A DNA stretch of 64,000 bases from an uncultured Caryophanales bacterium (GCA_937896065.1 CALBLI010000060.1:1-64000), one strand, 5' to 3'; positions 1 to 9,123 are shown, counted from the stretch's first letter. Made by a program: numbers and translations. Notes: generated by a model from the sequence alone, not told the origin.

Positions 1-2
1 AT

Positions 3-323
3 GATGTTGAAGGTGGTTCTACTTGTTTAAAATGCCATGCGTATCGAATGGATATTGCTTATAAATATGCTTATGAACATAAGTATGAATATTTTACAAC
101 CGTCATGTCTGTTTCCAGTAAAAAGCCATCACATGATTTAAATGTGATTGGATTGAATTTAGAAAAGAAATATCCGACCACCAAATTTTTGATTGCTGAT
201 TTTAAAAAAGAAAATGGTCAACTCATCGGCATTAAAATATCGAAAGAAGAAAAAATGTATCGACAAAATTATTGCGGATGCAAATACTCTTTAATTGAAA
301 GAGACAAAAGAAATAATCAGTGA
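3..323 (+). CDS. queH: Epoxyqueuosine reductase QueH, C-terminal part (5' end outside window)
   Basis: The reading frame is open from base 3, so the gene begins before the window and about 106 residues are visible. The fragment has an EGGSTCLKCHAYR segment (CxxC with a following Arg), an SVSSKKPSHDLNVIG segment and a late YRQNYCGCKYS motif. These are the cysteine motifs of QueH (DUF208), which reduces epoxyqueuosine in tRNA to queuosine with a 4Fe-4S cluster; the family role is known, and the assignment here rests on the motifs. The stop is TGA. It converges on parB, and the two genes overlap by 7 bases at their 3' ends. Confidence 0.85.
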   Translation, partial: DVEGGSTCLKCHAYRMDIAYKYAYEHKYEYFTTVMSVSSKKPSHDLNVIGLNLEKKYPTTKFLIADFKKENGQLIGIKISKEEKMYRQNYCGCKYSLIERDKRNNQ

Positions 324-1093
324 TATTCTTTAAGTAATTTTTGATAATTTTTTTTAGCTTCTTCATCATTTTTAAAAATTAATGTGATTTTATTATTTGC
401 AAGTTCAACTTTAATATTTTTACTACTACCTTTGATTTCTCTTCTCAGCGATTCGACATCTCTATTTGAAAGGTTGCCTGCAAGAATTTTATTTAATAGT
501 TCTTTTTGACTATTTTTATCAAAATTAATCAAGTTTCTTGCTATTGTGTACGTGATTTTATCCTCTTTTAATGCTTTTAAAACAGTATTATCTAACTGTT
601 CTAATCTTTTGATATTTCTAATTTGTGAGATAGATATATTTAAAAGATCTGCTATTTTATAATCATCATATCCTTCTTCATTCAATTTTAAAAAGAAGTG
701 AGTCAAAAACAAAATATTGTATTTTCCTTTTTGCAAATAATAATAAATAAATTTAATTTTTTCTTCTTCAGTTAGTGAAATAGCATAGATTTGAATCACG
801 CTCTCTTTACTTAAAAAAATAAATCTATATAAATTATTAATCAATATATAATTACCATTTTCTTTAAAAGCAATAAATGGTTCAACTGATGATATCTTCT
901 CTTTATTTAAGTTATTTTTGACTTCAGAAAGAAGTTTAAAATCATATAATTTAGAAAGATTAACATCACTAATATCAACATTTAATAAAGGTAAGTCAGT
1001 CAGTGATTTTTCAATTTTAGAGACTACTTCCTCATTGCTTTTATATTTGTTAACAAGGGAAGAAATATCAATTCTTGTGTTTCTTTTCGACAT
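317..1093 (-). CDS. parB: ParB-like chromosome partition protein, degenerate N-terminal domain
   Basis: This 258-residue protein sits directly after parA and overlaps it by 26 bases, the usual parA-parB arrangement. The middle third (about residues 140-200) reads like the ParB helix-turn-helix: a GYDDYKIADLLNIS stretch, then an IRNIKRLEQLD stretch, then an arginine-containing TIARNLINF helix. The CTP-binding signatures of ParB are not recognisable: where GERRxRA is expected the sequence is INNLYRF, and no ENLQR motif is seen. It probably still binds DNA, but CTP clamp loading is doubtful. The start has a GAGGTG ribosome binding site inside parA. A Noc-like or otherwise divergent ParB is the alternative. 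Confidence 0.7.
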   Translation of the reverse strand: MSKRNTRIDISSLVNKYKSNEEVVSKIEKSLTDLPLLNVDISDVNLSKLYDFKLLSEVKNNLNKEKISSVEPFIAFKENGNYILINNLYRFIFLSKESVIQIYAISLTEEEKIKFIYYYLQKGKYNILFLTHFFLKLNEEGYDDYKIADLLNISISQIRNIKRLEQLDNTVLKALKEDKITYTIARNLINFDKNSQKELLNKILAGNLSNRDVESLRREIKGSSKNIKVELANNKITLIFKNDEEAKKNYQKLLKEYH

Positions 1094-1856
1094 ATTCCAT
1101 CACCTCTCTAGCTAGTGCTAAATATGAAAGAGAACCCATAGAAGATGGTTTGTAATAATTGACAGGGAGAGCATTTAACGTAGCCATTGGAATGGAAACA
1201 TTTCTTGGAATAACACAAGTAAAAACTTTATCTTTAAAATCTTGTCTGATATTGCTTAGCATATCAACATTCATCTTAATTCTTTGATCATACATGGTTA
1301 TTAAAAATCCCATTATTTCCAAATTAGGATTGCTTGTCCTTTGAATTTGAGTAATTGTTGCAAGAAGCTGTGCTAAAGCATCAATTGCAAAATATTCACA
1401 TTGAACAGGTATTATTAGACTACTAGCAACATTTAAAGCATTCAGTGATAGGTATCCTAAAGATGGAGGACAATCCATTATCACATAATCAAAAAGTGAG
1501 ACATATCTTTCAGAAAGAATTTCTTTAAGCCTATCGGTTGGTGCTTTCATATCACGTTGAAATAATTTAGTTTCAACCATTGCTAAATTTAAATTGCTAG
1601 GTACAATTGACACATTTACAACATTGGTTTTCCTAATAGCTTTTTTTAGTTCAACTTCATTTAAAAAAAGTTCAGACATTGTCCTTTTTAGTGTCGATGA
1701 ATCAATACCTAACGCCATCGAACAATTGCCTTGTGGATCTAAGTCAAGAAGAAGAACTTTCTTGTTATATCTTGCAAGAGTTGAAGCTAAGTTGTAGGCG
1801 GTAGTAGTTTTCCCAACTCCACCTTTTTGATTTATGACGGCTATCTTTTCAGTCAT
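1068..1856 (-). CDS. parA: ParA/Soj chromosome-partitioning ATPase
   Basis: The 262-residue P-loop ATPase begins MTEKIAVINQKGGVGKTTTA. It therefore has the deviant Walker A of the MinD/ParA family with the signature lysine (KGGVGKTT) at about residues 11-18, followed by DLDPQGNCS (Walker A') near residue 40 and VIMDCPPSLG (Walker B) around residue 125. Length and motifs match Soj-type ParA, which forms ATP-dependent dimers on the nucleoid and works with ParB and parS in chromosome segregation. It is transcribed with parB and diverges from the lipoprotein operon across a 122-base gap. I did not notice a classical parS palindrome nearby. Confidence 0.93.
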   Translation of the reverse strand: MTEKIAVINQKGGVGKTTTAYNLASTLARYNKKVLLLDLDPQGNCSMALGIDSSTLKRTMSELFLNEVELKKAIRKTNVVNVSIVPSNLNLAMVETKLFQRDMKAPTDRLKEILSERYVSLFDYVIMDCPPSLGYLSLNALNVASSLIIPVQCEYFAIDALAQLLATITQIQRTSNPNLEIMGFLITMYDQRIKMNVDMLSNIRQDFKDKVFTCVIPRNVSIPMATLNALPVNYYKPSSMGSLSYLALAREVMEYVEKKHKN

Positions 1857-1908
1857 ACAAACATTTTACTCTCATAATCAAAATATATAAATACTTTTTG
1901 ACTTTTTC

Positions 1909-1937
1909 TTGAAAATAAAGGTCAAAGCTACTATATT
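1909..1937 (+). promoter_or_regulatory. Sigma-A-type promoter for the lipoprotein operon
   Basis: TTGAAA at 1909-1914 and TATATT at 1932-1937 are separated by exactly 17 bases, a near-consensus housekeeping promoter. A TTGGAGG ribosome binding site follows eight bases before the ATG at 1979. An alternative -35 (TTGACT at 1898) would need a 28-base spacer and is less likely. Confidence 0.65.
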
Positions 1938-1978
1938 ATTATAGTTATGCGTGCTATTCGCTTATTGGAGGTTTTCTC

Positions 1979-4114
1979 ATGAGAAATAAAAGGTCATTTT
2001 TTGCCTTGTTACTTACTCTCTCTACAGTCATGACTTCATGTAAAAAAACTGAAGACTACACCTATCCTGGTGCTGATTTTAGGGAAGGTAAAATTGTTTA
2101 TGTAAACGGCAAAGAATACAAATACAAAGATATCTACAAACTTTTTGATGGAAAGAAAGAATCTGCAAGTGCTTATTTTTCCATTGCTAAAAGTGTTTTG
2201 ACTCAGTTAGTTACTGAAAGAACATCGGCTATGAAGACTATTGTTGATGATAAGATGGAAGATTATCGTGATCAATGGAATACAAATGCTAAAAACAACA
2301 ATACTTCCTATGAAGAAGAAAAACAAAAAACTTTATCTAGTGAAGGCGTTTTAGATGAAGCAGCTTTAGAAAACAAGCTATATGTCAATCAACAAACTAC
2401 TGAAAATGAAAATAATTACTTTAAAGATAACCCAGGTGCTGATGATTACACCTACTATATATCTGAAGATGTAACTAAAAAGTTTGTTACTGATAACCTT
2501 CCATATCATGTCTCACACATCTTAGTGAAGGTTGATGCTTCAAGTGATGGTGAAGGTTTATCAAATGGTAAGATTTCAGCAGATAATGCAACTAAGATTG
2601 GTACCACTATTAAAAACCTTATTTCCAGTGATTCATTTGGATCAGTTGCTCAACAACTTTCTGATGATTCAGGCAGTGCTAAAACATATGGTGAACTCGC
2701 TGATTCTTCAAATGGTGTAGCTATGGAAAAAAGAACCTCTTACATCAATGAATTCAAATTAGGTATCTATGCTTATGATGCATTTGTCAATAAAAACACT
2801 GGTAGTGGAACTAATACTACTTTAAAGAAATCTCTTCGTGTTCCAGGTCAAGAATTAGATGATGGTTCTCAAGATACATCAGTTTCTAGTGAGATTGCTG
2901 ATACAAGTATCTATAAAAAACAAGTGTTTGGTATTCCTTTATCTGTTGCTTTAACAATGTCTTATGTCGCTAGTAAAGATAAAGCTGATTCAGGTAGTAA
3001 GCCAACTAATGCTAGTGAAAATCAATATCCTAGAAATATCTATTTTAATAACTACTTCAATCAACACTCTGTATCATTTATTTATAATGATGCTGATGAA
3101 TACAAAGCTAATTTCTTAGCTGATATAAAAGCAACTTATGGAAATGATGATACTTATAAAGATATTGCCTATGTTTCTAAAGCTGATGCAACTAGTGCTG
3201 GTGGTGATGCTAACAAATCAGTTGAAGCTTTACTTCCTACAAGATATGAAGAATATAGGTCAATTCAAGAAACTCTTGATACTTATATAGGTTCCAAAGA
3301 TAAAAGAACCGATGCCTATAGTAAGAAGTTTAAATCATTTACTGAAGTTGCTGCCGCTGATGCTAAACTTGTTTCATACAAAGGCAGTTATCAAAAAAAT
3401 TCAGCTAAAGATGAATATTATGCAACAAACAAAGTAACTGCACTCGATACTTCAGATAAAGATATCTTGACTGATGAAAGAGGTAATCCAATTATTGTCG
3501 TAAGAGGCGGTTCTGATTCATATCAAGGAATTCATTTCATCACTGTTAATAAAAATCCATTCAATAATACTGGCATTGATGAAAATAATTACAAATACTG
3601 GTCTATTACTATTCCTGATAGTTCTAAAACTGGTGCTGCTTATTCAACCGATTATTCAACAAATCCATCATTTATCAATTTTGTTAATGATTCTTCAAGT
3701 CAAAAAACAACCTATAAAGATAGAGCAACCATGATCAGAAATGATATCAAAGCTGCTAATTCTTCTTTACAAACATATGACTTATGGGAATACAACTTAC
3801 AAAAATATAAAGAAAAATATAATGTTGACTTCTTAGAATTATTAGGCGATAAGAAAAATACTATTGTCTCATATGTTAACTCTAGTAAGAAAGGTACCAT
3901 TTCTTCATCAAGCGATACCCTAGATTCAAGTTGGGAATCATATATTAAAAAACTCACTTATGACGAAAATATTGCCAAACCTAGAGATATGATTCCAACA
4001 GTTTGTATTGGTTATTTCAATAGAGGTTCTTACTCTATTAAAACTAAAGATCCAAATGATTCATCTAAAACTGTTGATACATATATAGGAGGTGCTTGTC
4101 ATGTCAGTAAATAA
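1979..4114 (+). CDS. PrsA-like extracytoplasmic foldase lipoprotein with parvulin-type segment
   Basis: The 711-residue protein starts with a basic n-region and hydrophobic stretch ending in TVMTSC, a lipobox-like signal peptidase II site with Cys21. The Thr-Ser before the Cys resembles mollicute lipoproteins. Around residues 175-245 a YHVSHILVKVD strand is followed by FGSVAQQLSDDSGSAKTYGELA, the pattern of parvulin peptidyl-prolyl isomerases such as PrsA. The mature part is rich in Asp, Ser, Thr and Lys, as expected outside the cell. PrsA itself is about 290 residues, so this is much larger, with long unassigned regions after the parvulin-like part. It is the first gene of a two-gene operon and overlaps the next gene by 14 bases. 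Isomerase activity is inferred from similarity only. Confidence 0.65.
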   Translation: MRNKRSFFALLLTLSTVMTSCKKTEDYTYPGADFREGKIVYVNGKEYKYKDIYKLFDGKKESASAYFSIAKSVLTQLVTERTSAMKTIVDDKMEDYRDQWNTNAKNNNTSYEEEKQKTLSSEGVLDEAALENKLYVNQQTTENENNYFKDNPGADDYTYYISEDVTKKFVTDNLPYHVSHILVKVDASSDGEGLSNGKISADNATKIGTTIKNLISSDSFGSVAQQLSDDSGSAKTYGELADSSNGVAMEKRTSYINEFKLGIYAYDAFVNKNTGSGTNTTLKKSLRVPGQELDDGSQDTSVSSEIADTSIYKKQVFGIPLSVALTMSYVASKDKADSGSKPTNASENQYPRNIYFNNYFNQHSVSFIYNDADEYKANFLADIKATYGNDDTYKDIAYVSKADATSAGGDANKSVEALLPTRYEEYRSIQETLDTYIGSKDKRTDAYSKKFKSFTEVAAADAKLVSYKGSYQKNSAKDEYYATNKVTALDTSDKDILTDERGNPIIVVRGGSDSYQGIHFITVNKNPFNNTGIDENNYKYWSITIPDSSKTGAAYSTDYSTNPSFINFVNDSSSQKTTYKDRATMIRNDIKAANSSLQTYDLWEYNLQKYKEKYNVDFLELLGDKKNTIVSYVNSSKKGTISSSSDTLDSSWESYIKKLTYDENIAKPRDMIPTVCIGYFNRGSYSIKTKDPNDSSKTVDTYIGGACHVSK

Positions 4115-5846
4115 AAAATTCAGAAAGTCTATTTCATTTTTAGCTTTAGGTTTACTTTTAAGCTCATGTGGTTCTTCTACACCAGTTAAATATCCAGAAG
4201 ATTATAGTGATAAAGTCTTTGATAATAGTGCTTTAGATGGCAAAGAAGATTCACCAGTTGATGGAAATGACTGGAAACATTATTATGATAATGTTATTTC
4301 TTCATCAAGTGATGTTTATAAGAATGCTTTGAATCAAATTTTGCTTGATATTTCTAAATATGCTTATAACAATGATGGAACTGCTGGTGGTGATGTAACT
4401 CACATATTAAATGATTTCAATGATAAAAATTCAGTTTATTTAGGTACTAACACTTCTACTGGTGATTACGATAACCTTTTAAATCGTGCTAAAAATTCCA
4501 TGTTAGCTCTTGCTCAAGATACTAATTATATTAAAGATAATTTATTCTATGAATCAAAATTTGTTGCCGCTCAACAACTCGCTTATACCTTAGGTGAAAA
4601 TTTTGATGATAGCAAGATAAGCAAAGCTGGTAGATTTGTTCCTAAAAATGCTACTTATGAACAAATCTTCACAGGTGATTACTCTCATTATATGGAAACC
4701 ACTTATTATGATGATTTAAGAATGCAATATTTGACTGCTGATTACATCTATAATAAGTCCTATGCTTCAATTGGTAACTCTACTGCTAGAAAAGTTCAAG
4801 TTGTTGCTTTAACTGATAGAAGCGATAATGTCGGTGCTGCTAAAAGATTGCTTACTGCTTATGTAAGAGATTATATTGCAGGTACTGGTAGCGATACTTC
4901 TAAAGTTGGAACTGATCCTAACTTTGAAATATTACAAACCATGTGGAAAGGTGTCACTTCTGATTTTGTAAAAGAAATCGATCCCGATTATGTTAGCAGA
5001 TATCCTAGTTCATTATTCTTAACTGCTGATCAACAAACATGGTTAAAAAATAAAAATAATAACCTCATCTCTGATTCTTCTTCTGAAATGCTTATTGGTT
5101 CTACTATGTCTGATAAGAAAAAACTTGATAAGATGAAACTTACAGGTGATCCTGAACATGATCAAGATGCCTACGCTAACAAAGATTCTTCACTTGAATC
5201 TTCTTATACTGATTCTTATACTCACTCAGTTGAGATTGGTCTTAGAAATAAAATTGATACTACTTTGAGTGCCAATTATGTTACAACTGGAATTTTCACT
5301 TCTAGTGATGATGTAGGCGGTGTTCCAACATCATTAAAAAATAATATTTTCTCTGTCAATTTAGCAACTGATAAAGATACAGTTGATAAGATGAAAAATA
5401 AGAAAGATAAAGACGGAAACGATTCAGCTGATTATGTTTCAATCGATGGTGTTTCCATCTTCCAAAATGATGGTAATAGATATATCATCAATAATGGTAG
5501 TGTCTCTTCTGACGATAATAAAATCATTCACTATGATTCAGATAACAAAATCTACTACATTGTTAGAATCTTAGATGTTGTTTCAAACTCTGCTTTAAAT
5601 CAAAATTCAACAACTTCTATGTATGATACAGCTAGCAAGAAAGAACAAATTGCTCGTGAAGTCGCTTTCAAACTTGCTGATTCTGATACTTATCAAAAAG
5701 AAGCAACCATCTACTATCTTAGAAGATCTAATCTTGATATCTCTGATGATGCATTCTTAACTTATCTTAAAGACAATTATAAAGATTTATTTAAGACTAC
5801 TTCACCATACGATAGTGAACCAAAGATTGCTTTTAAATCTAGATAA
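4101..5846 (+). CDS. Secreted lipoprotein, probable partner of the upstream foldase
   Basis: The start is placed at ATG 4101 because an AGGAGG (4087-4092) lies eight bases before it; a GTG at 4092 in the same frame overlaps that Shine-Dalgarno. The 581-residue product has a signal sequence ending in LGLLLSSC, a lipobox, followed by GSSTPVKYPEDY. The mature region resembles the upstream protein in composition (Asp/Ser/Asn-rich, many Tyr) and in the YP motif right after the lipid anchor, but I see no parvulin signature. Shared promoter and overlapping genes suggest the two lipoproteins work together at the outer face of the membrane. The function is otherwise unknown. Confidence 0.7.
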   Translation: MSVNKKFRKSISFLALGLLLSSCGSSTPVKYPEDYSDKVFDNSALDGKEDSPVDGNDWKHYYDNVISSSSDVYKNALNQILLDISKYAYNNDGTAGGDVTHILNDFNDKNSVYLGTNTSTGDYDNLLNRAKNSMLALAQDTNYIKDNLFYESKFVAAQQLAYTLGENFDDSKISKAGRFVPKNATYEQIFTGDYSHYMETTYYDDLRMQYLTADYIYNKSYASIGNSTARKVQVVALTDRSDNVGAAKRLLTAYVRDYIAGTGSDTSKVGTDPNFEILQTMWKGVTSDFVKEIDPDYVSRYPSSLFLTADQQTWLKNKNNNLISDSSSEMLIGSTMSDKKKLDKMKLTGDPEHDQDAYANKDSSLESSYTDSYTHSVEIGLRNKIDTTLSANYVTTGIFTSSDDVGGVPTSLKNNIFSVNLATDKDTVDKMKNKKDKDGNDSADYVSIDGVSIFQNDGNRYIINNGSVSSDDNKIIHYDSDNKIYYIVRILDVVSNSALNQNSTTSMYDTASKKEQIAREVAFKLADSDTYQKEATIYYLRRSNLDISDDAFLTYLKDNYKDLFKTTSPYDSEPKIAFKSR

Positions 5847-5853
5847 ATAATAT

Positions 5854-5884
5854 AAGAAGGCTACATAAAGTAGCCTTCTTTTTA
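5854..5884 (+). terminator. Intrinsic terminator of the lipoprotein operon
   Basis: AAGAAGGCTAC (5854-5864) pairs perfectly with GTAGCCTTCTT (5870-5880) around a five-base loop, and the descending strand runs into a T tract. It lies eight bases after the stop of the second lipoprotein gene. Confidence 0.9.
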
Positions 5885-5903
5885 AAAAAGAGGTAAATAA
5901 ATT

Positions 5904-6320
5904 ATGGATTCTTGTATTTTTTGTAAAATAATAAGAGGTGAAATTCCTTCTTATAAAGTCTATGAAGATGAACTGGTCATCGCTATTTTAGATGTTAATC
6001 CATCAAGTAATGGGCACACGCTTGTTATGCCTAAAGAACATTTCAGTGATGTAACAACTACTCCTAAAAATATTCTTGACCACTGTTTTGAAGTGAGTCA
6101 AGTTATCGCCCAAGCTCAAATCAAACAGCTTCATGCAACTGGTGTTAATATCATTACTAATGCTGGAAAAAGTGCAGGACAAAGCGTCATGCATTTTCAT
6201 ATTCATGTCATTCCACGTTATGAAAATGATGGACTTGACATCTCGCTTGGATTCCCAATTAAGAAAATTGAAAATAAAGATATGCTTCTTCTTTGCGATT
6301 CAATTAAAAAAGGCATTTAA
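5904..6320 (+). CDS. HIT family nucleotide hydrolase (Hint-like)
   Basis: This 138-residue protein begins MDSCIFCKIIRGEIPSYKVY, the zinc-binding CxxC start of Hint-branch HIT proteins. It ends with the histidine triad HFHIHVIPRY near residue 98, whose central His is the nucleotidyl acceptor. HIT proteins hydrolyse AMP-linked phosphoramidates or dinucleoside polyphosphates; the true substrate here cannot be told. The gene follows the terminator of the lipoprotein operon, with an AGAGGT ribosome binding site before ATG 5904, and is probably a single-gene unit. Confidence 0.93.
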   Translation: MDSCIFCKIIRGEIPSYKVYEDELVIAILDVNPSSNGHTLVMPKEHFSDVTTTPKNILDHCFEVSQVIAQAQIKQLHATGVNIITNAGKSAGQSVMHFHIHVIPRYENDGLDISLGFPIKKIENKDMLLLCDSIKKGI

Positions 6321-6368
6321 TATTAATTTTTGATATCATATTTCTATTATTTAAATGTCTAATAAAGT

Positions 6369-6399
6369 AAAATATATAGTTGTTAAACTATATATTTTT
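6369..6399 (+). terminator. AT-only hairpin with T tract before the suf operon
   Basis: AAAATATATAG (6369-6379) pairs with CTATATATTTT (6388-6398) around TTGTTAAA and is followed by a T. It may be a weak terminator for the HIT gene or a leader structure for sufC. Because it is almost all A-T, the call is tentative. Confidence 0.35.
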
Positions 6400-6413
6400 G
6401 CTATGGAGGTTGT

Positions 6414-7226
6414 ATGTCTCAACTTGAAATAAAAAATCTAACTGTCAGTGCTGTTGGACAGTCAAATAATATTTTAAATGATGTTTCTTTAAGTGTTGAT
6501 AAAGGGGATATTTTAGCACTTCTTGGTCCTAATGGTCATGGAAAATCGACACTTTTAAATACTATCATGGGTTCAACTTTTTATACTGTTAATGATGGTG
6601 ATATTCTTTTAAATAAAGAATCTATTTTAAATGATGATGTGACAACAAGAAGCAAAAAAGGTATCTTTATGGCTTTTCAAAATCCACCTGAAATTCCTGG
6701 TGTCATAACCATGGACTTTCTTAAAGCAAGTATGAATGCACATCTTGATAAACCAGTCTCCATCTATTCTTTTTATAAAGAAGTCAATGCTGTTTATAAT
6801 AAAGTAAATTTAGATGATGATTTAATAAATCGTTATTTGAATGACGGTTTTTCTGGTGGTGAAAAGAAAAGAAATGAAATACTACAACTTCTTTTATTAA
6901 AACCTCAAATATGCATGCTTGATGAAATCGATTCTGGTCTTGATTTTGATAGTATCAAAATGATTGCTGATATTATTAATGATTTAAAAAAAGAAGGCAC
7001 CACCTTTATTATCATATCTCATTATCAAAAATTATTAGAGCTTGTTAAACCCAATAAAACAGCTATTTTAGTTAATGGTAAAGTTGTGTTAGAAGGTGAT
7101 TATTCTCTTTCTTTAAAGGTTGCAACTTCAGGATATTCATTTTTAGAAAAAGAATATCACATTGATATATCAAAAAAAGAAAAGAAGCAAGTCATGCTTG
7201 AATCATGTGCTGTTAAAAAGAGATAA
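6414..7226 (+). CDS. sufC: Fe-S cluster assembly ATPase SufC
   Basis: This 270-residue ABC-type ATPase has Walker A GPNGHGKST near residue 39, an AFQNPPEIPGV Q-loop typical of SufC around residue 88, signature FSGGEKKRNEI near residue 148 and Walker B CMLDEIDSGLD near residue 170. SufC forms the scaffold complex with SufB and SufD and powers the conformational change for cluster assembly. It opens a run of six genes (sufC-D-S-U-B, mnmG) with overlaps or gaps of only a few bases. The start has a TGGAGG ribosome binding site. Confidence 0.96.
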   Translation: MSQLEIKNLTVSAVGQSNNILNDVSLSVDKGDILALLGPNGHGKSTLLNTIMGSTFYTVNDGDILLNKESILNDDVTTRSKKGIFMAFQNPPEIPGVITMDFLKASMNAHLDKPVSIYSFYKEVNAVYNKVNLDDDLINRYLNDGFSGGEKKRNEILQLLLLKPQICMLDEIDSGLDFDSIKMIADIINDLKKEGTTFIIISHYQKLLELVKPNKTAILVNGKVVLEGDYSLSLKVATSGYSFLEKEYHIDISKKEKKQVMLESCAVKKR

Positions 7227-7228
7227 AT

Positions 7229-7891
7229 ATGAATATTATTAATCAAAATATCAAAACTAAAATTATCAAAGAAGATCAAAATTTAAATTATATCTTTTTA
7301 AATGAAGATAATTATAATATTGATGAAACAATTGAAGTTTTAGAAAATGTCAATTTAAATTTCTTAATTGGTGATTTTAAAGCCTCTAATAAAGATATTA
7401 ATTTAAGTTTTAATTTACATAGAAATGCACGTGTATATGTTGATGTTATCTCAATTTCACGTTTATCTTTTATTAAAAAATTTCATATATGTATCAATCA
7501 TCTTGAAGAAAATTCATATTCAAGATGCAAGATGATTGGAATCAATGATGATAATGCTACTTTAATTTTTAAAGGGGATTCTTTTATTAAAAATGGTGCT
7601 AAAAATTCTGATACAATTCAAGAAGCAAGAATAACCAATTTATCATTTGATTGCAAATCAGAAGCTAGCCCTGGCTTATATATTAAAGAAAATGATGTCA
7701 AAGCAAGTCATAAAGCTAGTCTTGGCAGTTATAATGAAAATGATATCTACTATTTATTGAGTCGTGGTTTGACATTAAAGGAAAGTAAATTACTAATATC
7801 AAATGGACAGCTTTATCCTATCATTTCAAAAATTGACGATGAAAATATAAAAAACGATATTGAATTAACAATAAAGGAGATTTTAAAATGA
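7229..7891 (+). CDS. sufD: SufD-like Fe-S scaffold subunit, unusually short
   Basis: The gene lies two bases after sufC and overlaps sufS by four. The 220-residue product ends with the SufB/SufD C-terminal helix pattern, DIYYLLSRGLTLKESKLLI, preceded by a beta-rich region in which KNSDTIQEARITNL and SPGLYIKENDVKASHKAS fit the parallel beta-helix and the conserved C-terminal segment of SufD. Typical SufD proteins have about 350-430 residues; this one lacks most of the N-terminal half. Position and C-terminal motif make SufD likely, in the SufBC2D scaffold with SufB and SufC. Confidence 0.8.
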   Translation: MNIINQNIKTKIIKEDQNLNYIFLNEDNYNIDETIEVLENVNLNFLIGDFKASNKDINLSFNLHRNARVYVDVISISRLSFIKKFHICINHLEENSYSRCKMIGINDDNATLIFKGDSFIKNGAKNSDTIQEARITNLSFDCKSEASPGLYIKENDVKASHKASLGSYNENDIYYLLSRGLTLKESKLLISNGQLYPIISKIDDENIKNDIELTIKEILK

Positions 7892-9123
7892 ACCTTGGTA
7901 AAAATATAAGACAAGATTTTCCAATGTATAATGAAAATGGAAAATATAAAAACGTTCCTCTTCATTATTTAGATAATTCTGCTACTACTTTTAAACCATA
8001 TCCTGTCATCAAAGCTATCAATAATTATAATTATCATATGACATGTAATGCTCATCGTGGTGATTATACTTTAGCATATGATGTCTCATCTGCTTTTGAA
8101 AAAGCCAGAAGTGAAATAGCTTCTTTTATAAATGCAAAAAATGAAGAAATTATTTTTACTTCCTCCACAACCATGTCTTTAAATGAACTAGCTTATATGC
8201 TTGAAGATACTCTTTTAGAAGGTGATGAAGTAGTCATTTCTAAACAAGAACATGCTTCTAATGTTTTGCCATGGTTTAATTTAAAGAAAAGAAAAGGTAT
8301 TGAGATCAAATATGTCGACATTGAATCAGATGGAAATATTCTTCCTTCTAAACTTGAAAAAGTGATGAGCAGCAAAACTAAGATAGTTTCACTTGCTAGT
8401 GTATCTAATGTTTTGGGTTATCCTCTTGATGTTAAAGCTTTAGCTAAAGTTGCACATGATAATAATGCCATATATATTGCTGATGCTGCTCAAAGTATTG
8501 CTCATAATAAAACTGATGTTAAAGACTTAGATGTCGACTTTTTATGCTTTTCTGGTCATAAAATGCTAGGCCCAACTGGTATTGGTGTTTTATACGGGAA
8601 AATTGATAGTTTAAAAAGACTTGATCCAGTCTTTTTAGGTGGAGAAATGAATGCACGTTTTTATAGTGATTCAACTTATACTTTAGCAGATATTCCTTTA
8701 AGATTTGAAGCTGGTACTCAAAATATTGCAGGCGTTTTAGGTTTAGCTGCTGCCTGTTCTTATTTAAATAAAATCGGTTTTGAAAATATTTCATATCATG
8801 AATTAAAATTAAAAAAGCACCTGATTGAATTATTAAGGCAAAATAATGACGTTGTTATTTATAATGAGTTATCTCCTTCAGGCATTATCACTTTTAATGT
8901 TAAAGATGTTTTTTCACAAGATGTCGCTTCATATTTATCTACTTATGGAATCTATGTAAGAACTGGTACTCACTGTGCCAAGCTTTTACCTGAAGTTATT
9001 GAAGCTGATACAACTATCCGTGCTTCATTATATATTTATAATGACATTGATGATGTTGATGAATTAGCTACAAGATTGAAATCAGCAAAGGAGGATTATT
9101 TAAATGCCTTTTTCTCTAAATGA
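7888..9123 (+). CDS. sufS: Cysteine desulfurase SufS
   Basis: This 411-residue class V aminotransferase-fold enzyme has EHASN (His122), ADAAQS (Asp199, Gln202), the PLP lysine in FSGHKMLGPTG (Lys225) and the persulfide-forming cysteine in RTGTHCAKLL (Cys363). The RxGxHCA context defines the SufS group rather than NifS/IscS. It takes sulfur from cysteine and passes it to SufU. Its start overlaps the sufD stop (ATGA), and its end overlaps sufU by 20 bases, so the expression of the three is coupled. Length matches Bacillus SufS. Confidence 0.97.
   Translation: MNLGKNIRQDFPMYNENGKYKNVPLHYLDNSATTFKPYPVIKAINNYNYHMTCNAHRGDYTLAYDVSSAFEKARSEIASFINAKNEEIIFTSSTTMSLNELAYMLEDTLLEGDEVVISKQEHASNVLPWFNLKKRKGIEIKYVDIESDGNILPSKLEKVMSSKTKIVSLASVSNVLGYPLDVKALAKVAHDNNAIYIADAAQSIAHNKTDVKDLDVDFLCFSGHKMLGPTGIGVLYGKIDSLKRLDPVFLGGEMNARFYSDSTYTLADIPLRFEAGTQNIAGVLGLAAACSYLNKIGFENISYHELKLKKHLIELLRQNNDVVIYNELSPSGIITFNVKDVFSQDVASYLSTYGIYVRTGTHCAKLLPEVIEADTTIRASLYIYNDIDDVDELATRLKSAKEDYLNAFFSK

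Noticed and set aside
1..1978. Replication origin next to parAB
   Set aside because: No dnaA, DnaA-box cluster or parS site was recognised, so no origin is called in the window.
4092..4100. GTG 4092 as start of the second lipoprotein
   Set aside because: It overlaps the AGGAGG that positions ATG 4101, which gives a cleaner signal peptide.
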